A stretch of DNA of 64,000 nucleotides from Argopecten irradians (lineage: Eukaryota > Mollusca > Bivalvia > Pectinida > Pectinidae). Below are positions 52,801-64,000 of the stretch, in pieces (the stretch's first letter is position 1; the number at the start of each line of letters is the position of its first letter). The notes under the pieces were generated by a model. It had not been told where the DNA came from, did no database searches, and was given only the letters and a program-made list of their open reading frames with translations. The position numbers were made by a program, and so were the translations under genes. The stretch lies in NCBI RefSeq assembly GCF_041381155.1, contig NC_091138.1:37627604-37691603 (forward strand). Direction: 5' to 3'.

Positions 52801-55800
52801 TGCTATGTTATGAATAAAGATAGTGTTTGAATTTAGATAAAATTAGTACTGTTAACCCTTTAAGCGCTTGTCACCGCAAATGTCGTTCCGCTAGTATCGG
52901 TCTCGTAATGTTGGTCACCGCAAATGTCGTTCTGTTGACAACCTTTTTCACACGGCTCTTAGGTATTTCCCATCCACGTGTTTATAAATAAAAATGATTC
53001 TGATTGGTTGTTTAGGCCCCAAACTAGCATAACAGCGTGTGTGTACTGATACTATCGGCGGGAGTACTACGATATGCTATGTTGAACAGGCCCCGACAGC
53101 AAACGTAAACAATTCGTAAATTCCATCATGGCGGCCGCTTTTGACTCAGACTGGGACAGTGACGAAGACGATAATATTGAAAATATCTTCAATGAAAATA
53201 GCGACAGTTAAACTGAATTTAAAGGTTTTGGGCCCAAGTATATTGTTAGGAATGGAGCAGTAATTGCTCACATTGATATGGATGAATTCTCGCCCGAGAA
53301 TGACGACGAAGACAACTCGGACAAAGCGGAGGGTTGGATGAAATCATCGTGGCCACCTTTTTGTGTCCCGTTTACAAGGGAATCAAAACTTATTATTAAT
53401 ATGGAAAATCAGGAACCTATAGATTTTTTTCACGTATTTCTAAATGACGATTTTTTAAATATTGTTGTCCAACAGATTTATATGCCGACTGCAAAATATC
53501 AAGGTCGTCAAGGAAATCACTCACGTATCTTCGAGTGGAAACATGTGTCACTTGAGGAGATGAAATTATTTTTTGGTCTTGTTATAGCGATGGGATTGTC
53601 CATAAAACCGATTCTTACTGGGCAACTGAGAACGTTATTTTTACTCCATTTTTCGGAGACAAAATGTCTTAAGATCGTTTCCAAAATATTCTCTCAAACT
53701 TACACCTGTGTGACAACGACACCTTCATACCTACACATGTATGTAAATTATCGCCAGGTATTATTACCTACTAATGACAAGGACTCTGATGAAATATCTA
53801 CCTCCTGAATCAGTCCTTCAAAACAGGTAAAACTCACAAGAAATGTGTGAAATAATAATCACAAAGTCAGAATTTACAACATACTTAGTATTTTTTTCAT
53901 AATTCAACAACAATGTTTACCTGTCAACTACAGCTATGATTTACCTGTTCACACCTGAAATATGAATCAATTAATCACCAAAACTAATTAATTCTATTCC
54001 TTGCTGAAGAACAGGAATAAAGAATGATAGTTAGGTGATTTACATTATAAATACTCCTACTTTATGGAATTTTGAAGAAAATGTATTTATTTACCTGTAA
54101 TTTTTACCTGTAAATCCTTACCTGACAAATTTTTAGAGACAAATTTACCATCTATGTAAACCTAAACATCTACTGAACAAAATTTGTATATATGTCTATT
54201 ATTGAAAATGGCATGGAAAAAATGTTATTGAACATTAAATAAAGGTATTCATAATTTCTGTATTTCTTCAAATTAATTCAACAGTGAGGCTCCTTGTATA
54301 GTAAGAGTATATAGCGCTTAAAGGGTTAAATGATATTTCATTGAAAGTCATGATTTTGCAATTCAAGATCAAATTGAATATATTTTCTATATTTTGTTGA
54401 ACAATCGTTTGTTTCAGCTAACAAATAATTGGATCTGTGCTTGTAAGCTAAAAAAAGGAATGAAACAATGGTAAGTTAAAACACTAAAAAGAAACAATAA
54501 TGATTCCTCTTATCACAATTTTAGAGTTATTTCCCTTTATTATTTTGTGTCTGAGCTTTCTAAATTAGCATTTTGATGTGACCATACTCTTTACATAATT
54601 ATTTAAGTTCCATATGTCATGAAGTGTTATCTGTTTTCAATATTGTCTTGTCTCACTACAAGATAAAAAGCTATATAAACAAATACCAATTATACATTTA
54701 TCAAATTTCTCTTTTTGTCCATTTAATCATTCATGGCTACTGATTGCCTGTAAATACATCTTCAATTAGCTGTTGATCTATTTTGTAATGAAACTTGTAG
54801 GAAGAATAATATGACAGCACTGTAATAAGCAAACAATGATCCAATGTCACCACTAAATGGAGGAATCTTATTGGTAAACTTAATTTATTGCCCTATATGA
54901 ATTTTGAAATTATGGTATATTTAGTACGGCATTAAAAAGTCTAAAAAAAGATATTTGTTATATAGCAGCCATTTCTTGGTCTCAGATTGGTTTAAATTCA
55001 AATTTTCATTGTTTCCTGTTTGACAGAACTAGAAGTGGGGTCATTCACATCATCAAGATATTTCTATTTTGTTTATGGTTTTGAATGATATGTATTGATA
55101 TCGTTTGAAACATCTGTTATCATAGTAAAAAGTGTACGAACCTGTCTGATAGAGGGAAGCTCATACCACCACGCAACTCGGGAAGAAAGGTAGATGTTAC
55201 TTTCTTAACCATAAACATCGGCAAATTATTTGAACTTTTCTGTTCAGAAAAAAGAACATTAGCATGTGTTTTATTTGGTAGTAAAGATATTGTCTGGTTT
55301 AATAATACATTTTTACTGTAAAAATGTGATTCTGTTTGTGTAATTAATACTTTGTATTACAGGTGGTCCATCTTGCTTTGTCTGAATTGAACGACATGAC
55401 ACATGTCGTTCTCATTGTCCCTCAATCCTTTGACAAGGTAAGTTCTTAAATTCAACTTTAAAGGTAATAATTGCTTTTCATTCTCAGATTTTCTTATATA
55501 TGAAAATGTAATTAATGATTTTTGTATAAAAATGATCATTTGGCAAATTATGCTTTGAGACTTATTTTTTCATGAGGATTAATGGGTTTAGTTTAGAAAA
55601 ATCAGAGGTCAAGTCACTGTGAAAATGGTTATTACTGTTTACTTTTCCTTTATAAATTAATGTATTTGTTTATTTTTTCATGACATTGTAGAATTGTGTT
55701 TTGTTTTGACAGGCAGAAGTAATGGTAGATATGTATAACCAGGGTGAACGCCATCTTGCCTACCGTATGCCTGGATTTATCGACATCATGATGACATACC

Positions 55801-58800
55801 CTGAGAGCATCACCAAGAGTGCCAGTACTCTGACCCTGTACAACGACACACTGTTTTACAGTCTGAGGCTACAGGGAATAGACACACTACTGAAGGCCTA
55901 TAGGGTCTACCTCCGTCCTAAACACTGTCTCAAACAGAGTAATCCAGGTAAATATCTATATCATACACACTACTGAAGGCCTATAAGGTCTACCTTCGTC
56001 CTAAACACTGTCTCAAACAAAGTAATCCAGGTAAAGATCTATAACATACACACTCCTGAAGGCCTATAGGGTCTACCTTCGTCCTAAACACTGTCTCAAA
56101 CAAAGTAATCCAGGTAAAGATCTATAACATACACACCACTGAAGGCCTATAGGGTCTACCTTCGTCCTAAACACTGTCTCAAACAAAGTAATCCAGGTAA
56201 ATATCTATAACATACACACCACTGAAGGCCTATAGGGTCTACCTCCGTCCTAAACACTGTCTCAAACAAAGTAATCCAGGTAAAGATCTATAACATACAC
56301 ACCACTGAAGGCCTATAGGGTCTACCTTCGTCCTAAACACTGTCTCAAACAAAGTAATCCAGGTAAAGATCTATAACATACACACCACTGAAGGCCTATA
56401 GGGTCTACCTTCGTCCTAAACACTGTCTCAAACAAAGTAATCCCGGTAACTATCTATAACATACACACTACTGAAGGCCTATAGGGTCTACCTTCGTCCT
56501 AAACACTGTCTCAAACAAAGTAATCCCGGTAAATATCTATAACATACACACTACTGAAGGCCTATAGGGTCTACCTCCGTCCTAAACACTGTCTCAAACA
56601 GAGTAATCCAGGTAAATATCTATAACATACACACCACTGAAGGCCTATAGGGTCTACCTCCGTCCTAAACACTGTCTCAAACAAAGTAATCCAGGTAAAG
56701 ATCTATAACATACACACCACTGAAGGCCTATAGGGTCTACCTCCGTCCTAAACACTGTCTCAAACAAAGTAATCCAGGTTAGCATCAGTAATGTAAAAAG
56801 ATGGGAATTATCTGTCAGCTCTTGCCTTTTAAATCACCATTTGGTCGCAAACATCTTTGTGGGAAGGGAATAAGATTTTATTAAATGGTAATTCTTGATT
56901 CCCTTTGGGCTGGGGATATAGGGTACAAAAAGGGATGTAAAGGATATTCCTTTTAAAGGCCCACTACCTTTCCGGAGCAAAATATAAAGATTTCTTAAAA
57001 ACATTATTAACGTCAGAAAATATGTACCGATGGCCTAAGAAGAGATTGCAACACCAAAGATATGCAAGATTTACCGCGTAATATATGAAAACAGTGGAAA
57101 GTCATTTCACTGTTTTGCCGTCTGGCGCAGTGATAGTCAACTACCGCGTGGTATTTAGGACGACGGTGGGAATCATAAGATGACCCGCGTTATGAAATTA
57201 ACATTTTATTTATTAGCTCACCTGGTCCGAAAGACCGAGGTGAGCTTATGGGATACCGCAGCGTCCGGCGTCCGGCGTCTGGCGTCCGTCGTCCGGCGTC
57301 CGTCAACAATCGACTTCTTCTCCATAACTACAGGTCGGATTTCAACAAAATTTGACTGGTAGCATCCTTATGGGCTACTAACTGAAAATTGTACAAATGA
57401 TGGGGCTGATCCCCTGGGGGCCTGAGGGGCGGGGCCAAAAGGGGTCAATTTGGCTATTTCCATAAACGACTTCTTTTCTGAAACCAAGCATGGTATAGCA
57501 CCCATAATACAATGGTAGCATCCTTATAGTGTGGGGATTCAAAATTGTGCAAATGATAGGGCTGACCCCCGGGGGCCTGAGGGGCGGGGTCAAAAGGGGT
57601 CAATTTGGCTATTTCCATAAACGACTTCTTCTCTGAAACCAAGCATGGGATAGCACCCATAATGCAATGGTAGCATCCTTATAGGGTGGGGATTCAAAAT
57701 TGTACAAATGATGGGGCTGACCCCTCGGGGGCCTGAGGAGCGGGGTCAAATGGGGTCAATTTGGCTATTTCCATAAAAACGACTTCTTCTCTGAAACTAA
57801 GCACGAGATAGCACTCATAATGCAATGGTAGTATCGTTATAGGGTGGGGATTCAAAATTGTACAAATGATGGGGCTGACCCCCGGGGGGCCTGAGGGGCG
57901 GGGTCGATCAAAAGGGGCCAATTTGGCTATTTCCATATAAACGACTTCTTCTCTGAAACCAAGCATGGGATAGCACCCATAATGCAATGGTAGCATCCTT
58001 ATAGGGTGGGGATTCAAAATTGTACAAATGATGGGGCTGACCTCCCGGGGGCCTGAGGGGCGGGGTCAAAAGGGGCCAATTTGGCTATTTCCATATAAAC
58101 GACTTCTTTTCTGAAACTAAGCACGGTATAGCACCCATAATGCAATGGAAGCATCCTTATAGGGTGGGGATTCAAAATTGTGCAAATGATAGGGCTGACC
58201 CCCCCGGGGGCTTGAGGGGCGGGTTCAAAAGGGGTCAATTTAGCTTTTTCCATATAAATGACTTCTACTCTGCAACTAAGCATGGTATAGCAACCATAAT
58301 ACAATGGTAACATCCTTATAGTGTGGGGATTCAAAATTGTGCAAATGATAGGGCTGACCCCCCGGGGGCCTGAGGGGCGGGGTCAAAGGGGTCAATTTGG
58401 CTATTTCCATATAAATGACTTCTTCTCTGCAACTAAGCATGGTATAGCACCCATAATGCAATGATAGCATCCTTATAGGGTGGGGATTCAAAATTGTACA
58501 AATGATGGGGCTGACCCCTCGGGGGCCTGAGGGGCGGGGTCAAAAGTGGTCAATTTCCATATAAATGACTTTTTTCTCTGCAACTTAACATGGGATTACG
58601 CTCATAATGCAATGGTTACATCCTTATAGGGTTTGGATTCAAAATTTTGCAAATGATGGGGCTGACCCCCCGGGGACCTGAAGGGTGGGGTCAATAGGGG
58701 TTAATTTAGCTATTTCCATATAAAAGACTTCTTCTCTGCAACTAAGAATGGAAGAGCACTTATAATGCAATGGTAGCATCCTTATAGGGTTGGGATTTGA

Positions 58801-60661
58801 AATTGTACAAATGATAGGGCTGACCCCGGGGCCTTCGACGGCAATAGATGCGAGTTCAAAAAGGTCAATTAGGCTACTACTTTCATATAAATTACTTTGT
58901 CTCTGAACCTATGTATTGGATAGCATATTTGTATGGTATCAATAGCATCATTGTATGGTTGTGATTCAAAATTAAACTTTGGGAGTCAATTTTGCTTATT
59001 TTTCTAATTGTCAGAGTCTTGTGATAATTACTAACAAAAAACCAGGTGAGCGATATAGGCCCTCTGGGCCTCTTGTTTTGATTAAATTGTTCAGAAGGTG
59101 ATTATATATGTATTATTAATGGTAAGTCAATAACTTTTGCGACTCTACAAAATTATCGATCTCGTTTTACATTCCCATTTTAAAAATAAAAAGCCGTTTC
59201 GGAAAGGTAGTGGGCTTTTAATCGCTTCTAGTCATAAAGTACTTGATGGATTTACACCAAATTTGGTTAGAAACATCTTCAAGGGAAGAGGAACAGTTTT
59301 TGTATTAATCCTAACTCTGACACAAGCACACCCTGGGGCAGGAGGGCTGGAAACATGTTAGAGGAAAGGGAACAAAATTGTATAAATAGTAAAGGGGGAA
59401 CAGGGCCCTTGATGGGAAATAGAAGTAAGTCATTTAGATTACTATCCTTGCCTCCATTAGCATACTTTCAAAGAAAAATAATGGATAAAAGAGAATTCTT
59501 TGGAATTCTTCATCTTTGAAATGTAGTATTTTTTCCATAATCATTGTAATATCCATGTGAGCGATACATGCCCATTGGGTCTCTTGTTATTTGTCCTTAA
59601 CAAATGACCCTGTGGATTGAATATACAGATCTAATAAAATGTTTGTTTAATATTTGTAACAATTTCAGATATACACACGGGCAGTATGATGATGTTTCAC
59701 GTACCTTGGAGTAACGAGGACACCTACTCCTCCAACAGGTAGGTTTCTACAAAGTATTGAGGGTACATCAAATGTTACAAGTGTACAACACCCCACCCCC
59801 ACCCCCACCCCCACAAAATAACAATTTTGCAGAAACCTTCCATGACTAAAGGTCAACCAGGTCAATTGTGAATTATATGGTTCCAGCCCACCTGGGGGTG
59901 GGGGCAAAAGGGGTAAAATTGGCTATAATTTCAAAAATCTTGTTCTGAAATTCTTGAAATAATAGAACCAAATATCCTTCATAGATGGAAAGGTCTTAAG
60001 ATCCTTTACAAAAATTGAGAACTATATGACCCTGGGGTCTCACGTTTCCCCCCGGGGAGGGAGTCAAATTTAAATACCATGGTAAAGCAATACTCAGATG
60101 AACATCAAGGCCTCTGGGGCCTCTTGTTTATCTTTTAGTAGTCTAATTTTTAAAACAAAAAAAAGTTGTGATGTTCTGATGTAGTTGGTAAACTTCCATC
60201 ATTAATGATCTATAGGATAAAAGTGAAATTAATGTTTTCTATCGAAAAGTGATGAAATCCATCATCATCAATGCTGATTTAACAAATATCAAGTTATTAA
60301 ACATCTGGTTGTGTGGGAGAAGTCATGGCCACTGAAGTGTCAAATACAAATGGTATACCTTTACTCCATATTTACCTGTAACCTGTGTTCTTATTTGTTG
60401 ACAAAAAAATTGAGGTTTTAACCTGGGACCATAGCTACAGAGCAGTATACCTGTATTCTATATTTAACCTCTGTACCTTCTCACAGATTTATCTTTTCTT
60501 TGTTGACCAGAAATAATGAGGTAGGAACCCTTGCCCTAAAGCTACAGAGCGGTATACCTGTAGATGAGAGTGATGGTGACCTAGAGTTACGTGTCTATAC
60601 CGACCCATCCTGTACGTACCAGCTCGACTTCGTGGCGGCTCCCTCGGACATGTTGGGCCAG
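49861..60661 (+). CDS. PGAP1: GPI inositol-deacylase (internal 12 exons; both ends outside or missing)
   Basis: PGAP1 is an ER membrane lipase that removes the inositol-linked acyl chain of GPI anchors. Exons: 49861-50018, 50538-50570, 50926-50978, 51417-51483, 51904-52068, 52504-52578, 54418-54470, 55126-55189, 55363-55437, 55713-55947, 59669-59738 and 60511-60661; phases all agree, giving 399 codons. Recognised segments: VSTGGGHRDVLVRNSFTSL, VSTDHLCAVWCRQMVLATTR, ALFDITDP, FHVPWSNEDTYSS and RVYTDPSCTYQLDF. These cover the part after the GxSxG nucleophile and before the membrane helices. The nucleophile exons are not found upstream, where RPL10 lies; the membrane part should lie beyond the window. 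One intron carries a piggyBac relic, and one donor is amplified in tandem (55948-56780). Confidence 0.88.
52856..54325 (+). mobile_element. piggyBac-family DNA transposon, decayed
   Basis: TTAA target duplications at 52852-52855 and 54326-54329 flank a perfect 13-bp terminal inverted repeat, CCCTTTAAGCGCT / AGCGCTTAAAGGG. A subterminal motif GTCACCGCAAATGTCGTTC occurs twice, near 52869 and 52915. Length 1,470 bp against about 2-3 kb for whole copies, so much of the transposase is lost. Inserted in the PGAP1 intron between exons 6 and 7, same strand. Confidence 0.92.
53128..53808 (+). pseudogene. piggyBac transposase remnant
   Basis: Starts MAAAFDSDWDSDEDD, an acidic N-terminus usual in the family, then an early stop. 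The frame from 53278 carries FHVFLNDDFLNIVVQQIYM and WKHVSLEEMKLFFGLVIAMG, typical of the N-terminal part of the DDE_Tnp_1_7 domain. A frameshift near 53605 moves YWATENVIFTPFFGDKMS and RFQNILSNLHLCDND to another frame. The catalytic Asp-bearing core and the cysteine-rich C-terminus are gone. It cannot make active transposase. Confidence 0.85.
55948..56780 (+). repeat. 83-bp minisatellite made of a PGAP1 exon end plus splice donor
   Basis: 'tgaaggcctatagggtctac' recurs at 55891 (true exon), 55974, 56057, 56140 and on to 56721, exactly every 83 bp: eleven copies, ten of them intronic. Each unit holds about 60 nt of exon end coding LLKAYRVYLRPKHCLKQSNP, the donor GGTAA and about 20 intron bases. 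The last copy has GGTTAGC, so its donor is lost. Units are nearly identical. Confidence 0.95.
56955..59220 (+). mobile_element. MITE family M, copy 3, interrupted by a pearl element
   Basis: Left end AAAGGCCCACTACCTTTCCGG (56955) and right end CCGTTTCGGAAAGGTAGTGG...CTTTTA (59220) are inverted repeats. Internal landmarks 'ctgttttgccgtctggcgca', 'aggacgacggtgggaatcat' and 'gacccgcgttatgaaatta' lie before the insertion; 'ataacttttgcgactctac' lies after it. In PGAP1 intron between exons 10 and 11. Confidence 0.75.
57215..59078 (+). mobile_element. Pearl/Helentron-like element with about nine 158-bp core units
   Basis: Starts AGCTCACCTGGTCC and ends with AGGCCC-TCT-GGGCCT-CTTGTTT, as at 14591-15813, and shares the long unique tail almost base for base. 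It has more core units than the copy at 14591. The flanks match an uninterrupted family-M MITE: TTTATT before and TTGATTAAATTGTTCAGAAG after, so insertion was between T residues without an evident long target duplication. Confidence 0.8.
59222..59588 (+). repeat. Pearl-like relic, 157-bp type
   Basis: Ends GTGAGCGATACATGCCCATTG + GGTCTCTTGTTA, a decayed form of the family end. The body ('caccaaatttggttagaaac', 'ggggcaggagggctgg') matches the unit type of the 9850-12700 array rather than that of its neighbour at 57215. Start uncertain. Confidence 0.5.
59815..60130 (+). repeat. Pearl-like relic
   Basis: Ends 'aacatcaaggcctctggggc'-CTCTTGTTTA, with a GC-rich 'gggggtgggggcaaaagggg' block as in core units. 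A CCCCCA run at 59789-59815 precedes it. It lies in the PGAP1 intron between exons 11 and 12. Start uncertain. Confidence 0.45.
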
Positions 60662-63600
60662 GTCAGTAGTGTTTGTAGATTCTTAGGGTAACCCCTGTAT
60701 AACTGTATCACCTAATTTGTCTAATCTGTTGTAAGTGAATATTTTTCCAGTTTCCTTTCATACCTCAAAAGTAAAGTGCAGTTTTTGTCTCACCTTTGAT
60801 GATAGCTGATAGGAGTGGATAAGTCCACTTTGAGGAAGTTAATCATATTGAAACTTGATCAAGTTGCTCTTTACTCAGAACACATGGACAGAGATTGAGA
60901 AATAACATTTAAACCGATTCTGGTACTTTTGAGACTAAAAGTTTAGTGGATTTGGGAATTATTGTTGATCAATTGCCATTACATGCACATGTTTACTGAA
61001 AATTGGTCAAGATACATGTTGTATCCATCAGACCACTATAGACAAAGATTGAGGAACATATTTAACCTAGTTATAATACCTTTGGGGTGAAAAACACATA
61101 ATTTATGTTAAAGTCTACTTTTTGATATCCGATCTCATAAAACATTTTTTTTAATTTGAGCAAGTCCTTACTTTTACCATGACATACATCAGATCAATTT
61201 TACCTTATGGAGAAATATTTTACCTAATTTTCTAAGACCACGTACTAGTATACAAAGTGGAATAGGCGAGACAATTGTGTGTTATTCTTGTTGAAACGGC
61301 AAATCCAGCTGTATTGAGTAGGCTGAATTTTGACAACACTCAAAAAACATTATCTCTGAATTTTTTCCCTAAGATCACATAGTGATTTTGAAGGTATCAT
61401 CAATATATTTTATGTCAATCAATTCTGAATGGAAAATCAAGAAAACTTTTTTTTAGCTATTAAGTAATCAGCTTGTCCATCTGTCTGTTTTTGTTTACTT
61501 TTGTAAAATTAAGATGGAAAGAAGTGGAATTAGGTAGAATATCTCAACCCATGTGAAAAACATGTGAAAAAAGTGGCTTGTCAGCTCTCTGTAAGCTTCT
61601 TGCTGACCAGCTAAAACATTTTACAAGAGTTGAGCTATCCTTATCATCCTGACTGACTCATGCATGATACTATTAGCCCACTAAATAGCCTATATAAAAT
61701 GCCATTAATTCCTGTGCTTGTTGTGGCACTAAGATGCATCAGAAATGGAATGTCTAATCCAATAGGATTGAAACTTTAAATATTTGTCCACTCAGTATTT
61801 CGTGATATTGCTCCGTCATCACTTCTCAGTTATAAGTAATATTCCCCTGGGTGTTTGCTCAGCTTCAATAATGTCAATGTATTTCCAACAGGTTTTTCCT
61901 AATGTCCTCTAGGCTTTATTTGTACTAAAGCATTGAGAAAAGGCCACTTGAATCAGATGGAGAAATAGAGCATTGACACACCGGGGAGTAATAGCTATTT
62001 TTGAAATTTTAATTAGACATCAATTTGATTAGAAAATACCAGATTTTCCAGTAAATAGCAACATCACCAGGTGAGCTTATACAATGGTACAGTATACGTA
62101 TCTGTCATCCATCTGGTAGTCAACATTTCCTAATGAATTGTTATCGGTCATGATTTACAGGGGTAGGGGTATGGTCTCATCAAAATTGGTGTCAAGCATT
62201 AGTGGGTGAATTAAGGAAAAGCAATTTGAAAAAAAAAAAAAAAAAAAAAAAAACAAGCGAAAAAACAACATGGATCTGGACTTATTTATATATTAGTATC
62301 TTTGGGCAGATGAGAAGCAATTTGAAAAAAAAGAGGGGGGGGGGAAATTGATGACTCTAGAGAAAGGAAAAAGAAAGAATAAATAAGTCAAGAGAATTTT
62401 TCAAAACTTTGAACTCCTCTCTTTCAAGTAATAAAAGGACTTATTTATATTTTAGTATCTTTGGGCAAAGGGAAACAGATTTTGTATAAAATGTGGCTCA
62501 TATTACTCCCTAGGGTCATAGTAATAGAGTCCAATATGAGAAAACAAAGTCAATGCAGTAGGAATATATTTATTGTCTATAAATCAAGCTATAAGTTCTA
62601 TTATTATATAGAGATATAACAGGGACATACTGCAGCCTCCCAAAATATAAAGACATTTATATACTACACATTACATAACAGGAAATGAGCCTAGCTATTA
62701 ATAGGACGTAAACAAAACAAACCAACTGAACAACTTTGATTAAAAGGGGAACCTATTTTATTAACTGCAAAAGAAAGATTCTTATAACGCTTATAAAGTT
62801 TTTGTGTTGGTTGTATTGACGAACTATATCGAGATATTATTGCGCATCTTGAAAGTTAAAATAGTTTTGCGTACGTGCTTCCTCTCCCCTTGATATGTCA
62901 CTGGGAGTTCTGTCTTTTGTTTATAGACAACTGCGTATAAAGTATATTGAAAGGGAAAAAGTACCAAATCTATCAGCATAAACTTATAAAATATATAATG
63001 ATAATATAGATCTATTTATGTACGAGCAACAATAAAGTGACAAATGAACTTATATTGCCGTGTTAATGTACGGTAGCCTTATGAAGACTTGCTAAAGTCC
63101 GATGTATTGCAGGAAGTTTTCTTGATGATAGCGTTCTTATGAATTCAAAAGAAATTTGAATGTTATAAGTAACCAAATAATGTACCTTTTACTTGGCGAA
63201 ACTATATGTCCAAGTGTTTTATTATAAGTCAAAAGTCGGCAAAGCAAAACTCACGATTAAAATGTTCTGCACGATAATATTTCGCCAACCAGTTTCTACT
63301 GCAGCTGTGCTGTTAACGTTAGGCTTACGAAGACTTGCTAAAGTCCGATACATTACATGAAGTTTTCTTGATGTAAACGGCTAGCGTTCTTGTGAATTTA
63401 AAAGAAATCCGAGTGATGTACGTAATGAAATAATGTACCTTTTATTTGACAGAAGTATTTGGCCATAATTTATTAGTCAAAAGTCGTCAAAGCAATGTTA
63501 GTTTTCTAAAAAGGAAACCAAAAACATATCCGGAAATGGTAATATTTCTAATGTTATATTTTTCAGAAAATATTCTTCAATGTTAAGTGGATATAAAGAT

Positions 63601-64000
63601 ACGAAAATGTTTACTTATTATTTTTTTGTCTTTGAAGAGACATTGATGAAATTGATAATTTAGCAATTAATAAAGAATTATAAAAAAATGATACTCAGAT
63701 TCTAAACGGTTTCATTGGTGTTGAAATCGTTATTTCAAAAATAATTTAGAAATGAAATTTATTACAGTTATTTCAGAATAATAAGTTATTCAACTTATTG
63801 TTCTTGAAAAACTTCAAATATCATAAAATAAATACGGTATATCGTGAATATTTTTTTTTATTAAACTCCGAAATTCAACACTGCACACGTATGTATAGTT
63901 TACTTAATTCTATATTTAAATGAAAAACCAATTTCTTTATTCCTTTGTTTGAGTCCTTCATTCACAGCATCTATGAGTGGCCTTGGCACTTTGATTTAAA
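60662..64000. other. Non-coding stretch after the last visible PGAP1 exon
   Basis: Probably a long PGAP1 intron; the membrane-spanning C-terminal exons are not seen. A SINE-like copy lies at 62610-62735 (minus orientation: 'catactgcagcctcccaaaa'). A poly-A run of 24 lies near 62228. A diverged 246-bp direct duplication covers about 63060-63505. Confidence 0.45.
62610..62735 (-). repeat. SINE-like dispersed repeat, copy 4
   Basis: Matches the 2805-2930 part of copy 2: 'gacatactgcagcctcccaaa', a block near 'tacacattac', 'taataggacgtaaacaaaac' and a CAACTGAAC tail. Shortened and diverged. Confidence 0.45.

Overview
The window reads as intron-rich, AT-rich nuclear DNA of a bivalve mollusc. Evidence: animal multi-exon genes with GT-AG introns, and several copies of a non-autonomous element with tandem cores of about 157-158 bp and an AGGCCC-TCT-GGGCCT hairpin before its end, matching my memory of bivalve 'pearl'/Helentron-like repeats. 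A scallop-like genome is my guess; the species cannot be fixed from sequence alone. No bacterial, viral or CRISPR feature was seen.

Layout. 1-3.1 kb: repeats only. 3.1-9.5 kb (minus): the 3' half of GTPBP1, five exons coding the last 372 residues; the 5' half is absent. 9.8-12.7 kb: a 157-bp satellite-like element, followed by a MITE and a second element of the same superfamily (to 15.8 kb). 17.3-18.9 kb (plus): a complete three-exon Josephin deubiquitinase (JOSD1/2 family). 18.9-30.2 kb: a long non-coding stretch with MITEs and a 31-bp minisatellite. 30.2-45.4 kb (minus): complete SNX29, 22 coding exons and 780 residues, with every splice phase closing. 45.6-47.8 kb (plus): RPL10, head-to-head with SNX29 over a short shared promoter; four coding exons reach residue 164, then a presumed last intron carries three H/ACA snoRNA-like copies, but the last exon is missing. 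49.9-60.7 kb (plus): twelve internal exons of PGAP1 (GPI inositol-deacylase), lacking both ends; one intron holds a decayed piggyBac copy. 60.7-64 kb: repeats only.

The most unusual signal recurs in three unrelated genes. In GTPBP1 (64 bp x 13), PGAP1 (83 bp x 11) and SNX29 (45 bp x 2 plus degenerate copies), the 3' end of an exon together with its splice donor and a few intron bases has been amplified in tandem into the intron. Nearly every unit keeps the GT donor, and in all three genes reading past the first donor meets an in-frame stop within about 30 nt. I know of no named system of this kind. Also notable: the covarying snoRNA stems, a six-unit higher-order repeat in the 157-bp array, an occupied/empty-site pair that dates one insertion relative to a MITE, and a TTAA MITE nested inside its own kind.

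The genes do not form a pathway: translational GTPase-like (GTPBP1), deubiquitinase, endosomal sorting nexin, ribosomal protein and ER GPI-anchor remodelling. Two places (9.5-17.3 kb and 48.98-49.86 kb) lack exons that should lie there, so either rearrangement or an assembly fault should be suspected.
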